From Eucalyptus grandis (taxonomy: Eukaryota > Streptophyta > Magnoliopsida > Myrtales > Myrtaceae): a stretch of DNA of 64,000 bases. Shown here one piece after another: positions 47,101-60,100 of the stretch. Position 1 is the stretch's first letter. Each line of letters starts with the position of its first letter. The stretch covers positions 6,634,001-6,698,000 of the forward strand of contig NC_052612.1 in the NCBI RefSeq assembly GCF_016545825.1. Reading direction: 5' to 3'. Made by a program: the position numbers and the translations under genes. Below the pieces are notes generated by a model. The model was not told the origin of the DNA, searched no databases, and saw only the letters and a program-made list of their open reading frames with translations.

Positions 47101-48565
47101 GGGGTATAACATTCGGCATGTAGGTAACATGAACAGTCACTATTTTATTTATTAACTTACTGGAGATTACGTAGACTAATGCATTAGTTAAGGCTGATCT
47201 TGTATTCAAATCATTATGTCTCCTAGCCAACTAGATAGTAGAAGTATTGATCAAATTTCTAGAATAGCCGAGACTCCTCTCGGATAAATGTTCTGCAAGT
47301 CCCTAATTTAGTCTTGATAGGAGGTAATTAAAATTTGTGATCATGAATTTCTCTGCAGTTAGAAACAAGTAACGTGTCTTTCATAACACGGAGATAACAA
47401 TTTATATATATCGTTTAATTGAGCCTCTGAATACAGTCATGAATAAAAAGGCAGGGTTTGCCAAGGTTGCATTCTGTTTTTCATAAAAGGCCAGGGGTCA
47501 ATGTGACAAATTTGACCGCTCCATATGTAGCACAATCTCATAACATTTTCATTTTGTCGACCTATGAAATGATTGCCCACATAAATTCCATTCATGCCTC
47601 TTTTTTCATCTAAAATGAACTTGGTAGTTTTGTGCTAATTCTTCAAAAAGAGCAGAAACTGCATCTTTAGAAGCAAACGTTTCCAGAGTTCATTCCCGTT
47701 ATCAATATGGAATAATTTTGTTCTTATTTTCCTTTTTACATGCTTCCGATCTCAGCAATTGGCATACCTGGCGTTGGCTTGCTCGCTCGCGGGAAAAGGT
47801 CCACTTGGAAACCAAGAGTTACTCCTACTTAGAGCGAAAGCTCGAGATGAAGAGTTATCAGTAGTCCGCTCGCGCAAAAGCATGCCGAGCAGGGACATCG
47901 TCAAGGATTACATCAATTCCCGCATGGTGGTGGCAACGCTTGTGGCCACAGTGAGTTTTGCAGCTGGTTTTGCAGTTCCTGGAGGATTTAACGGCTCGGA
48001 CACAGCCTCCAAAGATGAGCGGGGCATGGCTACGATGCTGGACAATCGAATGTTCCAGGCTTTCGCGATTTGCAACACCATCGCGATGTTCTGCTCAATG
48101 ACTGTGGTCGTCAACCTCATCTGGGCGCAGACAGTTGATGTCGACGTTTTAGTCGCTGCATTCGAGCGCACAACGCTACCACTACAAATTGCACTCCCGG
48201 CGATGTCCACCGCTTTCTTAACTGGTGTCACCTTGACCGCTGGCAAACTCCCATGGCTTGCTAACACCATATTTTATTTGGGACTCGTTTTCCTCCTCAT
48301 TATCTCATTTGCTAAATTGTTAGGGGGGCCTATCTTCTTTGAAATCTTCGGTCATCCTCTCCGTCGACTAACATTCTGGCTTATTCTCGCTTACATTTAT
48401 TTGGGGAGAGTTGAGACGTACATTTATGACGACGATGACGCGAAAGATAACAGAAGGGAGAAGAAGACCTTCGCTAGTCCGCCTGTGGATGTTGCCGGTG
48501 AATCGAGGACCGATGACTGGGCGAAAGCAAAATGTGAGGATGCGTTACATCCTCCAAGTCGCTGA
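41174..48565 (+). CDS. Ankyrin repeat protein with PGG domain (ACD6-like), three exons
   Basis: Exons are 41174-41915, 46533-47119 and 47756-48565, with GT-AG introns in phases 1 and 0. The joined frame is 713 codons, 712 residues. Ankyrin repeats are visible in exon 1 (GSLLHRAA, GNTPLHWVA, GNTALHIAVHEGH, KSPLYLALE) and exon 2 (GNVFHLAA, GDLPIHIASKMG, KNILHIAAKYG, GNTALHLAA). Exon 3 is the PGG domain: VVATLVATVSFAAGFAVPGGFNG at about 500-523, then three to four hydrophobic segments and a charged tail. The family sits in plasma and ER membranes and promotes salicylate-linked defence and cell death; ACD6 of Arabidopsis is the type member. I start at ATG 41174 because the frame before it has only TTG codons and an acceptor site. 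It has no stop, frameshift or lost splice site. The exact function of this copy is unknown. Confidence 0.88.
42734..43431. mobile_element. TIR element in intron 1 of the ankyrin gene
   Basis: The ends are inverted repeats (gagaattgtccaaaaagtt and, reversed, ggaaaattgtccaaaaagtt). Inside are 'ttagtcctaaactttt' phrases and a short GC-rich core near 42980-43060. It is the same family as 44160-44892. No clear target-site duplication. Confidence 0.6.
44151..44901. mobile_element. MULE-type MITE in intron 1 of the ankyrin gene
   Basis: The element is 44160-44892, with inverted repeats of 60 bp or more (gggaaaattatccaaaaagt and, reversed, agtgaaaattgtccaaaaaa). It is flanked by CTTTCACTT and CTTTCACTA, a 9-bp duplication with one mismatch. 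A GC-rich core with ggctagc and aggcaag phrases lies at 44400-44690. No transposase is present. Confidence 0.75.
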
Positions 48566-49189
48566 TTTGAATTGATCATTCCATATTATCTGTAATATGT
48601 ATGTAGTAATAATATATGTTTTCCTTGGTGAGTGGGACTCACTATACGGTTGCTTTCCTTTATGTCAGATCAAACGTGATTGTTAATGAATGTAAGCTAA
48701 ACCATGTGTTTCTCTCATAACTTAACTTATTAGAATTGTTGGATATAATTCCATCAAATTTCATATGTTATTAAAGCAGAGGTTCTAAGTTCAAACATTT
48801 TCAGGTCCTATTTGCTTCATCTATTATATGTTTTCATGTTTCATTCTTAGATCAAGTCAAGCTTACGAGTGAAGATGAGTAAAAAAGTATTTGTATTAAA
48901 GTATTTGAATTAAACATCCCATTTGTCTAATAATTTAAATTTTTAGAACGAGTAATTGTAGTTCCCCGAAATTTCAAACCGATACACACTTCATGTAAAT
49001 TAAATGGATGAATGGCTCATTTCATCCGTTTCATCGCCCTGGAATCAAATTGTTAACTTTGAACATGTGGAAGCTCGTGGGTTTATGAAATCACTCGTCT
49101 AGAGTAGCCATGTCCGATTTACTTTGAACCAGTCCAATTTGCGGCAATCTCGAGTCACGAAATCCTAAGCACTCACTTACCTGTCTAGT
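48566..49189. other. 3' flank of the ankyrin gene
   Basis: AT-rich, with AATAAT-type motifs near 48610 that could serve polyadenylation. No other gene. Confidence 0.4.
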
Positions 49190-49753
49190 AAGGGTGTGCA
49201 AAATATCCGAAAACCGCTCGGACTGCTCGGAACCAAACTGAAATCGCCCAGTACCGGTGGTTCTTGAGGGAACCGGTCTAGTTCCTGTTTTCCAATTTAT
49301 AGGAACCGGTGGGTACCAGTCCAGTTCTTGGTTCCATTGGCGGATCCGCCCACCCACCCGGACCAGATCGGAACCTTTTTAATATTAAAAAAAAAATTAC
49401 TAAAAGAAACCCTAGATCTCATCTCACTCCCTTCATCTTCGGCTCCTAATCCTATTGTCATTTCGCTGCGTTTACTTCTCTCGCTGTTCGCATCTCCACG
49501 TACTTAAATTTGATTTTTCTTTCTTTGGCTTGCTTTGATGTCACGTAGTCATTCTATGTTGAAAATCAAAATTGTTTCGCGTCAAGATCAGTTCCATGGA
49601 TCCACTCGGGAATCGGACCGCTCCGGTCAGGTTCCTGGATGGATCCATGCAACAAACGAGTGGATTCTGGTATCAATTTTTGGGAACCGGTTCTTAGCGA
49701 GTGGTTCCCAGTTCTAGATCAGGAACCGCCCACCGAACCATGCACACCCCTAT
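49190..49753. mobile_element. Non-autonomous TIR element with ggaaccgg-rich arms
   Basis: The ends are taagggtgtgca and tgcacaccccta. Both arms repeat 'ggaaccgg(t)' phrases in opposite orientation. No protein is encoded and no clear target-site duplication is seen. Confidence 0.6.
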
Positions 49754-50214
49754 CCGGTGTGCAAAGAAAATAATTCTCAAATTCTCATCGCCTACTCTCT
49801 GAGTCGAGAGTTGGGTGAAGAAAACCGGAACAAAATAATTCTCTTCACTACTCACAAAAAAATAGAATCAAACACCGAACTCATTTCCAATGACACCCCT
49901 TTCATTTCCCCACTTCTCCCTCCTAGGCGCCCAATTTCTGTGCATGCAAATGAGTTTTGGTGTTTGATTCGTGGCGGGGTATAATCTAGTGAGCAGCGGG
50001 CAGAAGTCAAGTCAAGGGACGAGATAAAAGGAGTTGCAATACGCAACCCAAGGAGAATTGTGGAAAAGCCTGGATATGTGATTTTCCTCCTCCGATCTCT
50101 GATTTTTATTTCAAAGCTAGTTGGTATTGACACGTAGAATATAACTCTAAAGTGATTCTGGACCTATCTATTCAACAGTGAATGTAGATAATTACAAAAA
50201 ATAAAAAGGATCCC
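49754..50214. other. Intergenic, nothing recognised
   Basis: No frame with family resemblance. Confidence 0.4.
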
Positions 50215-51005
50215 CTTGTACGAATGTCTATTGAGTTATAAACTATTAAAATTAGCCGATTTAATTTTAAACATCTTGACGATTTGTCAATATAGTCATT
50301 TCAATCAACTTTGACCGAAAATCGTTGACGTAGACGCTAGCCATCCTATGGCACATGACTAGTATTGAGGTGGACAATTTTTGTAATTTAAAAAAAAAAA
50401 ATTCTCAATTTTTTTTCTTTTTTTCATGTTTTCATTTTCTTCATTTTCTTTTCTTAGATTTTCCTTTTTTCTTTTTCTTATTCCCCTATGCAGCCATTGG
50501 CCGGTCCATGGCTTCAATGATTGATAGTAAGGGCCCAGATGCCCTCGCCAACTGGCAAGGGCTGATGGATTTGCTAGGGCCACGTACTAATGGAGGGATA
50601 AAGGAAGGAAAAAAAAAGTTTTGAAAAAATTGTAAAAATTATTCACATTAACATCGGCACCTAGATCTAGGGCGAGGCCAATCTCGTCATGGCTTGGCCT
50701 AGATCTGGGTGAAGCCGCCTCACACAGTCCTTAGGCCTCGCTCATGGCCGACGAGACTTGTCAAAGAAGCAAAAGAATAAAAAAAAGAGAAAAAATAAAA
50801 GGAAAAATAAAAAAAAAAATATATATATATATATATCAAAAAAATTATTAAAAATTGCCACGTTAGCGTTGACCGAATGGCCAATGTCCACATCAGCGCT
50901 AGCCAATCAAAATTGATCGAATAGATTGAATTGACATAATCACGAAAAGTTTAGAACTAAATTGGCACAATTATAATGGATTTATGACTTTTTTTTGGTA
51001 ATTCT
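50215..51005. mobile_element. Degenerate relative of the intron MITE family
   Basis: It has a GC-rich core at 50490-50770 with AT-rich arms carrying 'agttataaactattaaaatt' and 'gaactaaattggcacaattataatgg', like those of 44160-44892. The ends are eroded. Confidence 0.4.
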
Positions 51006-52347
51006 ACCAATTTATTTGTTATCTCCATCTTTAGATTGCGACATGTGTCCATCCAATTTTAGTCCTCACTGCACCTCATCTAAATACCATCAAACCTTAG
51101 CAGCGAGGATGGTACTTGGAGATCTATGCAAATATTTATATATAAAAATTACATTGAGATAGTAGAGTGTGCTCACCATCATCATATCATCATCCATCAA
51201 GTCGATTCCACATAATGATCTATTTGTCACTTTCAACATCCTGGGACCGACCCAAAAAAAACATCCTAGGGATTAAATGTTTCAATTAATTACGGTAGGA
51301 TAGAAGTATTTTTCATCAAGAACGGACATTCAAGAAGTCTTGCTAGATTGATAGATTGATGTTGCAAATGGTTCTCTTCTCAAGTAGCATGAAAAATTAT
51401 GCTACTCAAATGTAGAGCCTCCTTTTTTCTATTTTTTCAGCAGATCTTCCAAATCAAATTACAGGGTTACAACTTTGAAAACTCACAGTACAAGTACAAA
51501 AAATACCAAATCAATCATCTATTGACTTCTCGATGCTCATTAAATCTGATTCACAAAATAGGTTGGGACCCATTTTGCTAGCCCTACTAAAATCTAAACA
51601 TTTTATTAAATTAAGGATTTATACAGCGTCCTAGTTCACAAAGATGTGTTGCTGTTGACAAATCGACATTGATTGATTTTCATGAACTCGTCGTCATATT
51701 GTCGACATTCCCATTATATACGAGCAAAGAGCGAACTTTGATTTTTGAGCATCAAGAGATAAGACAGACTTAAATAGAATGCCAAATAGCCCAAGTGTCA
51801 CGTCCAAACCCCAAACACTTTTTTTTTTTAACCCCAAACACATTCAACTATTGATTTTGAGTAGCAAGATTTTTTTTTTTTTTCCTTATAACTTTCTTCA
51901 AATAATATAAGAATGTACTTTATGGTTAATGATCATATATATCGCGGTTTATGAAAGACTGTGCCACATCGATAGTTTTAGATGTTAGTCCAAATTCGAA
52001 ATACCAGGCTGATGTTTGAGATTTTATTGGCCATTCGGCATTTCATTTATTACTCATGAAGTCTATCATTGCATGAAATTTACTGAAAATTAGAGAATCT
52101 CACAATACCAACAAAACATCAAGTTTATTCAACTTTTTTACCCTTGATACACTCCACATGTAGCCCAATCTACAAAATTCCACAAAAACCACTGCTTAGC
52201 AAAGACGAACAACAGCACCCATCGGCCCAACATGCTTTGCTCCAAGCATAGAGTGACTCGAACTCGTCTTGTCTCCTTTTCAGTTTACCACAACCAGACA
52301 TATTTAATACAGTACCGTGAACAAGACAAGATAGCGATGAGATCGGC
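51006..52347. other. Intergenic, ending in PR-10 3' flank
   Basis: The stretch 51006-51870 shows nothing. From about 51890 it aligns with 3370-3819 and 27060-27477. Confidence 0.5.
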
Positions 52348-52825
52348 TCAATAGGCGTCAGGGTTTGCCAAGAGATAAGCCTCGATGGCCTTGAACATCG
52401 CGGACGCCTTCTCTTTCCCAGCCTTGATCTTCTCCTCAGTTATGTCCGCCTCGCCAATGGTGAAGTACTTGCTCGTGCTCTTGCACACCGAGCCTCCCTC
52501 GGCCGATGTGGTGATCTTCACCCCGTAGCTGATCTTCTCGAAGGTGGTGCCCAGTGCGTCGCCCTCAATGATCGAGTAGCTGTAGGTGAAGTTCTCCTTG
52601 TCCAGGGCCTCGACCTTGTGCTTCATTGTCTTGTACTGACTGCCTATCAAGGTAACAAAAAGTAATATTCACGTTTAGAACTCGCTGGTTTCAACATCAT
52701 GAGCAACGATCTTGATGGTGTCGATTGGGCCATTTAGGATGTTCCAACTGCAATCTGATACGATTGACTTAGACATGGCCTGATATCCCTTGATTGGAAT
52801 CAAGTCACGCGATCACTTGTGTAAA
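52348..52825 (-). pseudogene. Orphan PR-10/Bet v 1-like exon 2 with half an intron
   Basis: Exon 2 (52348-52643) is open from the acceptor to TGA and gives GSQYKTMKHKVEALDKENF to LLANPDAY, the full length for the family. The intron behind it runs 180 bp and then changes at 52826-52828 into receptor-kinase juxtamembrane sequence. Exon 1 is absent, so no PR-10 protein can be made. Confidence 0.8.
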
Positions 52826-54059
52826 TCATCGAGATGCTTGTTTCACCGCCGAAGCACCAAAATCAGAGCAATAAGAGCCACGAGAAGTAGTAAGCAGCAA
52901 ATGCAACAATCGCATTAATCAGAACCTTTCTCTGATGGTCAGTCGATTTACTGCTCGATCCACATGGAGACATTCCGTCGCGTTTCCTCACAAGCCCGGA
53001 TTTGCGATAAAAGCACTTCCCACTGATTGTTGGAAAAGGCGACCACTAGGAACTGCGCCTGTCAGCTTGTTTTACAAGAAGCCAATGAAGCTTAAACGGC
53101 TCATGCTGGTGAGAGCAGCTGGGATCGTACCCGACAAATCGTTATGCGAAACATTGAGATTTTCCAATTCAGTGAGCTTTGCTAAATTGAAAGAAATTGA
53201 TCCTGCTAGTGAATTATGGCTCAGGTCTAGGTGGTTCTGTAGCGTGAACGAGTTCCCCAGCTCTGGCGACATGACACCCAACAGATTGTTGTTGCTCAAG
53301 TTCAGGCTCAGTAAATTCTCACAATTTGCTAGTTCTTTTGGTATGCTACCGCTCAATGCCGTCTCCCCAAAAAACAAGATCACCTGGCTTCGATAAGTTT
53401 TCTAACGAGGAGGTAATATCTCCGGCCAAATGGTTGTTGCTCAAGTTCAGCCTTATCAACTCCCCTAGATTTCTCATCTCGTCGAGAATTTTCCTAGTCA
53501 GTTCATTGCCGTAGGAAGTCAGAACATGCAACTGGGACAATTTCCTGAGCTCCGACGAGATGCGGCTGGCAATTTTGTTACCATCTATCAGCAAATTCGT
53601 GAGATTCATACACTCTCCCCATTCTGCAGAGAGATTCCCGACAAATCGGCTGTTGCTGAGGCTTATAAAGTCCAGATTCGGTCTGAACGCACTCATGGTA
53701 TCTGTAGTGAACTGATTGCTGTCCAGACGGACTCTCGTTAGCCCCGGAAAATTCCTCAAGCAGTCAGGCGGCAGCTCAGTGAAGTTATTCCCATTGACCG
53801 CGAGATATCCAAGAGCAAAGTCGCTGCATATATCTTGCAGCATTTCTCCGATGAAGCTGTTGTTCGAAAAGGTAACGATCCCCAGAGAAGGGCTGTACTT
53901 GCCGAAATCACGTGTTATGCCTCCCGAGAAATTGTTCTTGAACAATGAGATGGACCGTAAGTTAGCAAGGCGAGAGATGATCTCACAAGAAAATATTGTG
54001 TACACAAGCGATGCTACGTCATGGCTTTTCCTTCCCAGCCTAGATCTGCTCTTCTTCAA
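52826..54059 (-). pseudogene. LRR receptor-like kinase pseudogene, copy 4
   Basis: It is the near-twin of 732-1968: the same LRR series in two frames that break near 53380 and the same post-LRR remnant, ending at the juxtamembrane region. The kinase domain is absent because the sequence joins a PR-10 intron at 52826. Its 5' end joins a truncated PR-10 exon 2 at about 54055, as in copy 1. Confidence 0.85.
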
Positions 54060-54500
54060 CCTGAAGTGCCTTCTTGCTGTTGTCCTTGCTCGTCATCCTG
54101 CAGACTGACCCTCCATCGCTGGTGGCCTCAAACTTGACCTCGTAATTGATCAATTGGAGCTTGTCACCCAGCGCATCGCCCTCGATCATCGTGTTCCTAC
54201 ACATGAAGTTCTCCTTGTCGAGCTTGTTGATCTGGTGCTTCACATATTTGGAAGGACTAGCTGCAATTACATTATGAAACTCCCTGCTCGACGAGTGTTG
54301 AGTGTACATACCTTCGGTGAAATTTAACTTGCTCAATGCTCCCGGCTCCACCGTCGCCTTGCACCGGCTCCACGCTCTTTATGAACTGAGGCAGGAGCTT
54401 CGGGATCAGGGTATTTGACTCGACAATCAAGGGCTTAAGAATGCGAGCCGGAGCAATCGGGCACGTGAGCTCTTGGGGTGAAGCTGGTTGCACCCATGGC
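54060..54500 (-). pseudogene. Truncated PR-10/Bet v 1-like gene fused to LRR copy 4
   Basis: Exon 1 starts at the ATG near 54499 (MGATSFT), with one extra base soon after that shifts the frame into ELTCPIAPAR...LIPKLLPQFIKSV and the loop. Exon 2 reads KYVKHQINKLDKENFMCR, TMIEGDALGDKL, YEVKFEATSDGGSVC and then runs into the LRR part. Exon 2 is cleaner here than in copy 1. Confidence 0.75.
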
Positions 54501-55847
54501 TATTAGCAATGAGAAAGAAATAACCCCAGAGAAGAGTGCTTCTGAGTTCTGTCGATGCCTCCTAATTATGGTTGGAATTATGTCAATAGGTAGGGTTGGT
54601 TTGGCAAGAGTCACGCTCGAGGAAAATAGGAGAGTCAAGGATTTGCAGCCTAAAGGAATGGAAAAGAGGATATAGGTGGTCTCTTTTGTTCTTTTGGTCA
54701 TGAAAATGATTTCGGTCCCTTTCAGATTCATGTTGAAATGTCAAAGTTTATGTTCCAAAAGATGAACATTCTAGTGCTCACATGGGCGGCCATCCCTTTG
54801 AAATGATTGTTGCGGAGTTCGATCTAACAATTTGCCAATTAAATATTATAACGAAATGTGCTTGTTTGAAGAAAAGTGTATTAATCGAATTTTGTCTCAT
54901 TTAATATGTAGCAAATGAGAATAATTTATTAATTTGTGATATCACGTTAACTTGTCGCGTAATATAAACATCACATAATATATTTCTTCATTTGTAATGC
55001 CCTAATGTCACGGTGGATCTGATTCAAATGTATGAAGTAAGGCCTTTTGAAATCATTCATGGGTTGATTCAAACTTCACTAGCACCGACAGTTTGACTCG
55101 GTCAAAATTGGGTCGGCAATCGGGGTGTCCCAAGATCAGCTCGTCGTCTAAGTTTTGGGGGAGGTGGAGGCTGCTGCTTTTCCGTTATATTTTGCTTCTC
55201 TTTTTCTTTTTTTATCATTATCAGTGTTGAAGCATTTGATCTCTAATCCAATGTCCCCATCAAAGATGTCCCCATCAAAGAGATAAGATAGGATTAGCTT
55301 AAATAGAATTTCAAATAGCCCAAGCGTTACAATAAGATAAGTCCAAAACCTGAACACTTTAACTTTATTTTTCGATAGCTTTCTTGACATATAATAAGAA
55401 TGTACTTTTCATCAATGATCATACGCATAACAATCTTTGAAAGATTCTACCACATCGATAGTTTTAAGTGTTAATTCAAATTCGAAATATAAGTTTGGAT
55501 TTATTCATTTATTACTCATGAATTCTATTCTTTTATGGAATTTATTGAAAACTAGAGAATCTCGTGATACCAACAAAATATCAAGCTTATTCGACTTTTA
55601 TTCCCTTGATACGCTATTTATGTAGCACAATTTACAAAATTCCACAAAAACCACTTCACCAGATTCCTGCCACACCTTTCATTCTCTTATTCTCAGCAAA
55701 GACAAGATCAGCTACGCTCACCCAGCCCCACAAGCTTTACTCCAAACACAGAGTGACCCAAACTCTTCTTCTCTCCTTGTGAATTTAGCACAACCAGACA
55801 TATTTCACACAGTACAGGGAACAATCCAAGATAGCTATGAGATCTAC
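54501..55847. other. Near-copy of 2471-3819
   Basis: Co-linear with 2471-3819, with scattered substitutions and small indels. No gene. Confidence 0.7.
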
Positions 55848-56083
55848 TCAATAGGCATCAGGGTTTGCCAAGAGATAAGCCTCGATGGCCTTGAACATCT
55901 CGGAGACCTTCTCTTTCCCGGCCTTGATCTTCTCCTCAGTGATGTCCACCTTGCCGATGGTGAAGTACTTGCTCGTGTTCTTGCACACCGAGCCTCCCTC
56001 AGGCGATGTGGTGATCTTCTCGAAGGTGGTGCCCAGCGCGTCGCCCTCGATGATCGAGTAGCTGTAGGTGAAGTTCTCCTTGC
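55848..56083 (-). pseudogene. Truncated PR-10/Bet v 1-like exon 2
   Basis: It matches the exon 2 of the gene at 3820 from the TGA (55848-55850) back to the FTYSYS segment. There is an 18-bp in-frame loss where the other copy has SNEVKI. At about 56083 the homology ends abruptly in AT-rich DNA, so the start of exon 2, the intron and exon 1 are missing. This point is the edge of the large duplication. Confidence 0.8.
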
Positions 56084-57174
56084 TACATATTATTTAAAAA
56101 AAATGAATTATTTGAAATATATTTTCTAAAAAACGATCGTTTGTATCGCTTACAAAAACAAATGAATAAAAAATATCTCCATCGCTTATGAAAGTATTTA
56201 TATATAAATTATTGTTGATAATAAAAATTTGTCCATTGACTACTTATTCCAAGTAATGTAAGTTAACATTTTCCCAAAAATATTGCTTAACGAACAAAAA
56301 ATATTTTTAGCATCCACAAAAATAATTAGACATAAAATGTTGTCGATAATAAAAATATTTCTTATTAAATGATTATTTTAAGTAATACGAGCGGTCACAT
56401 TGTAGAAAAGTATCTTTTAAATTATCTATTTTCGGTTAAACAAACGGGCCTCAATGCATTGTAAAGCTCGGCCGAACTTTAGATACCCAACCTCTTCGTT
56501 TGCTGTGACAAGAAACTGATGCAGAACGATCCGTAGCTTGTTCGGCCCACGAACAGCGATCCATCTAACACGATGGGAAAACCTTCTTCACTGGGCTTCA
56601 AAAGTTCGGCCGGACGGCACATTAAATGACCATAAACCAGAACGGAGCAGAGCAAACCCCCTCCTCGATGAACAGTGGGATGTGGGACAGGGCAAAATTC
56701 AATCTGCCTGCCCTCGCCCACTAAATGCAGTCACAAGTTAAATGAGAGGCCCCCTCCTCCTCCGATCTCAGATCCCATCCATCCATCCATCTGCTCACCA
56801 ATTCTCTCCGCGGCAGTACATCATGTTACGTTGTGGTCCACCGCACAGGGACAGAGAAACAGAGGCGCAGAGACAAACGCAGAGGGGGTCGTGAACCGTG
56901 ATCAATTCCCACATTTGAAACCATCCCGGTTTTTTAAAATGGCCCTTGTCGCGCGGCGGGAGCCGACACTCCAGTCGCCACGTTTTTCGGCAACGGCAGT
57001 CTCAGTGACCGAGCGCCTCGTGATTCCATTCCTAGGAGGTCGCCTTGAAATGATTGGAAGCCGGTCGATCGAGTCCTGAATCGGAATCATGGTCTTTCCT
57101 AATTGAATGTAGGCATGCTTATGCACGAAAGATTCTCTCATGTTCTACTGTAGATGGAAATGAGAGTGGACAAG
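56084..57174. other. Intergenic, nothing recognised
   Basis: Short frames only around 56.5-57.1 kb, none with a recognisable family. Confidence 0.4.
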
Positions 57175-60100
57175 GAAGGGTGCGTTTGGTTTGGCATTTG
57201 AAAAGCTCATTGGGAAAATGCAAAGGAATTTAGCTTAAAGGCTTTGAATGAAATGCAAAACTGTTTGGTAAATTCTGCTTTGAAAAGTAGCTTTGAAAGA
57301 AATGTTGTTCAAGAGAAAACACATTTGCAAAGCTCATTTGGTGATTAATCTAAATATTTTATTTTTTATTTGTTTAAAATTAAAAAAATAATGTTTGCAA
57401 CTTTTTTAATTTATATTTGATAATAATGTTAAAGATGTTGTGTAAACAATTTTATTAAAATTAAAATTCCTTTTTTTTTTTTTTTGTTAAAAAACATCAA
57501 ATGGAATTGCACATAATTTCTAGTGCATATCAATGCACAAAGCAGCAAGGCTTGATTCAATACAAATTAATGACCCTAATGCCCCGAGGCCTCCTATGTT
57601 TTTTCCGTGAAAATTTATGGACACCTTCTGTTTCGCTCGTTCGCTCGAGCAGAATACTTGATGGGTTCGTGATATAACACAACACATAACACGTTGATAT
57701 ATACTCTTCCCTCAAAATTCGAACATTTTGCTGGTGTATTTTGTAAATTCGCCAAAGTACAACTGCTGCATCAACTTCTCCCAAAGTTAACAGCAAGTTA
57801 CTCGTCCTCTAGAATGCAACCAATCGCCTTCACAGAAAGAGATCGCCGGAAGTGATCTACTTCACGTACGTTTATTATAAAGCACAAGCGGAAGTTACAT
57901 CCTTACGGATGATTCCATCATTATTCGAAGTTAAACTACAAAGCATCCTACACTCAACATAATTAGACAAAAATGGGAGACTGAGTCAAGTCCATAATTT
58001 TGGGACATATAGTTGGAACCCTTCTCCTCTTACCCGTAGAAGATGTATGATTCGGCGATGGGGTGAAGAGTTCTACGATCTCAATTTCCTCGGATGCAAT
58101 AAATCTACCGGTCTCTTGGCTGTTATTAGCAGTTGACGCTGTCTCGGCAATTTTTCTTCGAACTGCTTGTTTAACTCGGCACTCCTCCCTTCATCTGAGG
58201 AAAAGGAGCTGGGGTTGACAGAAGATCATACACCAACCGGCAACAAGCGACACCATAATCTTGTCCATAAATGGGCGGTGTACTGTGGTTCATCATCCCA
58301 CGAATTCCGATCGTGTCATCTCTTACCGAGTGTTCCTCCGATCCGTGAGCATCACAATTGTCGCCGTCAAGCTCGCCTCGCCTTCCCATTCATTGTGCGG
58401 CATCGAAACTTCAATTCCGTCGAATAGCGGGAGCTCATCCATTGGGCAAATCTGAACCTTCATGTGCCCAGCAAACTCGGGCAACCAAAAGCATGCTTTG
58501 TGTACTTTGTTGAAAAGTAGTTCACTCTGATGTTGAAACTAGTTTCCAGGGAAATAATGTGTCAGTTCCGGGCAGACCGTTCTCAACCCTAACAACCGGC
58601 ACAGTCCGACACAGGTAAATAAACGAGGAAAAAGGGAAAGCCAGTAAATACCTTTGCCAGGATGAGAGATTAAACATGGTGTACGCCACTTTAAGGCTGA
58701 TATTGGACTAGCAGTACATATGTTTCTACCAACTGAAGCAACATTCTTTATCTGTGTTCCAGCAAACCATTTGAGCTGTTCAATGAAAACTTTACATGTC
58801 GAGGTTTCATGATAAGCTCTTTGTCTCACAACCTTTCGAAACGGTCAAAAGATCGGACAATCTTACCGGCAAAGACCAATCTCCACTCCATCATCCTTCA
58901 CATTCAACACATTTAATTCAGAACATGCATAGTAGATCGAATGACCCCATGCTGGTTTCTAAGTTCTTGATGAAAGTGAAACCTTTATGAAAATGGAAAA
59001 ATCTGGAAATGACAAAAGGTGATACATAAATTGTCATATGTTTTTCCTTGTCGTGCTTGATGAGCTAGTTGGTTATCTATCACACACAGCTCCCATAGAG
59101 TCTCTACACCTATCCTCATTCAATCACACAACAAAGTCATTGACAGAATGGCCTATTATGTTTTTTGCTAAAAGAAAGACCCACAACTGAGTGATTGGTA
59201 GCTTAAGATTACAATAGTGACAAAACAGTTTTCATCAGTTCTCCTCTAAATTTTAAATAAGAAATTATCAATGAATTGTTCCATATTGACCCACAGAGAC
59301 AAATCCTCACCGGATGATATATCCAATACTTAAAATAGAATCCACAGATTGAGAAAGAATTGGAAATGCATTTAGAAATCTCATAACTATCGAGGTCGGA
59401 TCATAAGGAGCAAAGCAAAACTACTCTATTCATTCTTAGAAGGTCCCAAAATAATGGCATTGCTTGCAGACAATGACAATATTAGGGTAGAACTCCTTTC
59501 ATATGAGACCACCAAAGACACTAATAGAACAAAGAGGAAAAACAGCATGCTTAGTGCAAAACAAACAAAAACCATGCGTAAATTACTTGAACTGGGTGCG
59601 AGGCCATGCATTCGATTTCCAATTCCCTCCATGTGATCACATGCATTCCTTCAAGCGAATATAGCGGAGCCAAGCATGCATTGACGGCATAATGGCGTAA
59701 GAAGTAGACGAATAACTAATTCAGTAATTTTGAGTACGAGAAGTCTAAATCCTCAATTCATGAAAACAGTCCGAGAAAGCGATCGATTGACTCGTGCTCG
59801 CGTAACGAACTTCGAAAAAATTGCTATTGAAATTGTTCTTTCAATTTCCGAACCTCGAAGAGCGGAGACATGGGAGGGGAAGCCGTAGATGCGAAGACCA
59901 TTTCCCAAGGTCGCTTTCGCTTGGTCCTCCACGCTCCGCACATCAATTCCCGTTGTGTTGCTCGATTCGCCGTCTAGGGTTCACCGTGAACCCGTCCGAG
60001 ATAGACACGTAAATCACGCCGCGGTTTCAAGATCGGCTTGCCGTCGACAAGAGATGCGCAAGAGAGCCAAACCCGTCGCCGGATCACGATCGGCGACGGG

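Noticed and set aside
58539..58829. Minus-strand 96-codon frame and neighbours at 58.1-58.5 kb, considered as a resistance-gene C-terminus
   Set aside because: No firm match to any domain; kept only as unassigned cargo of the Harbinger-like element.
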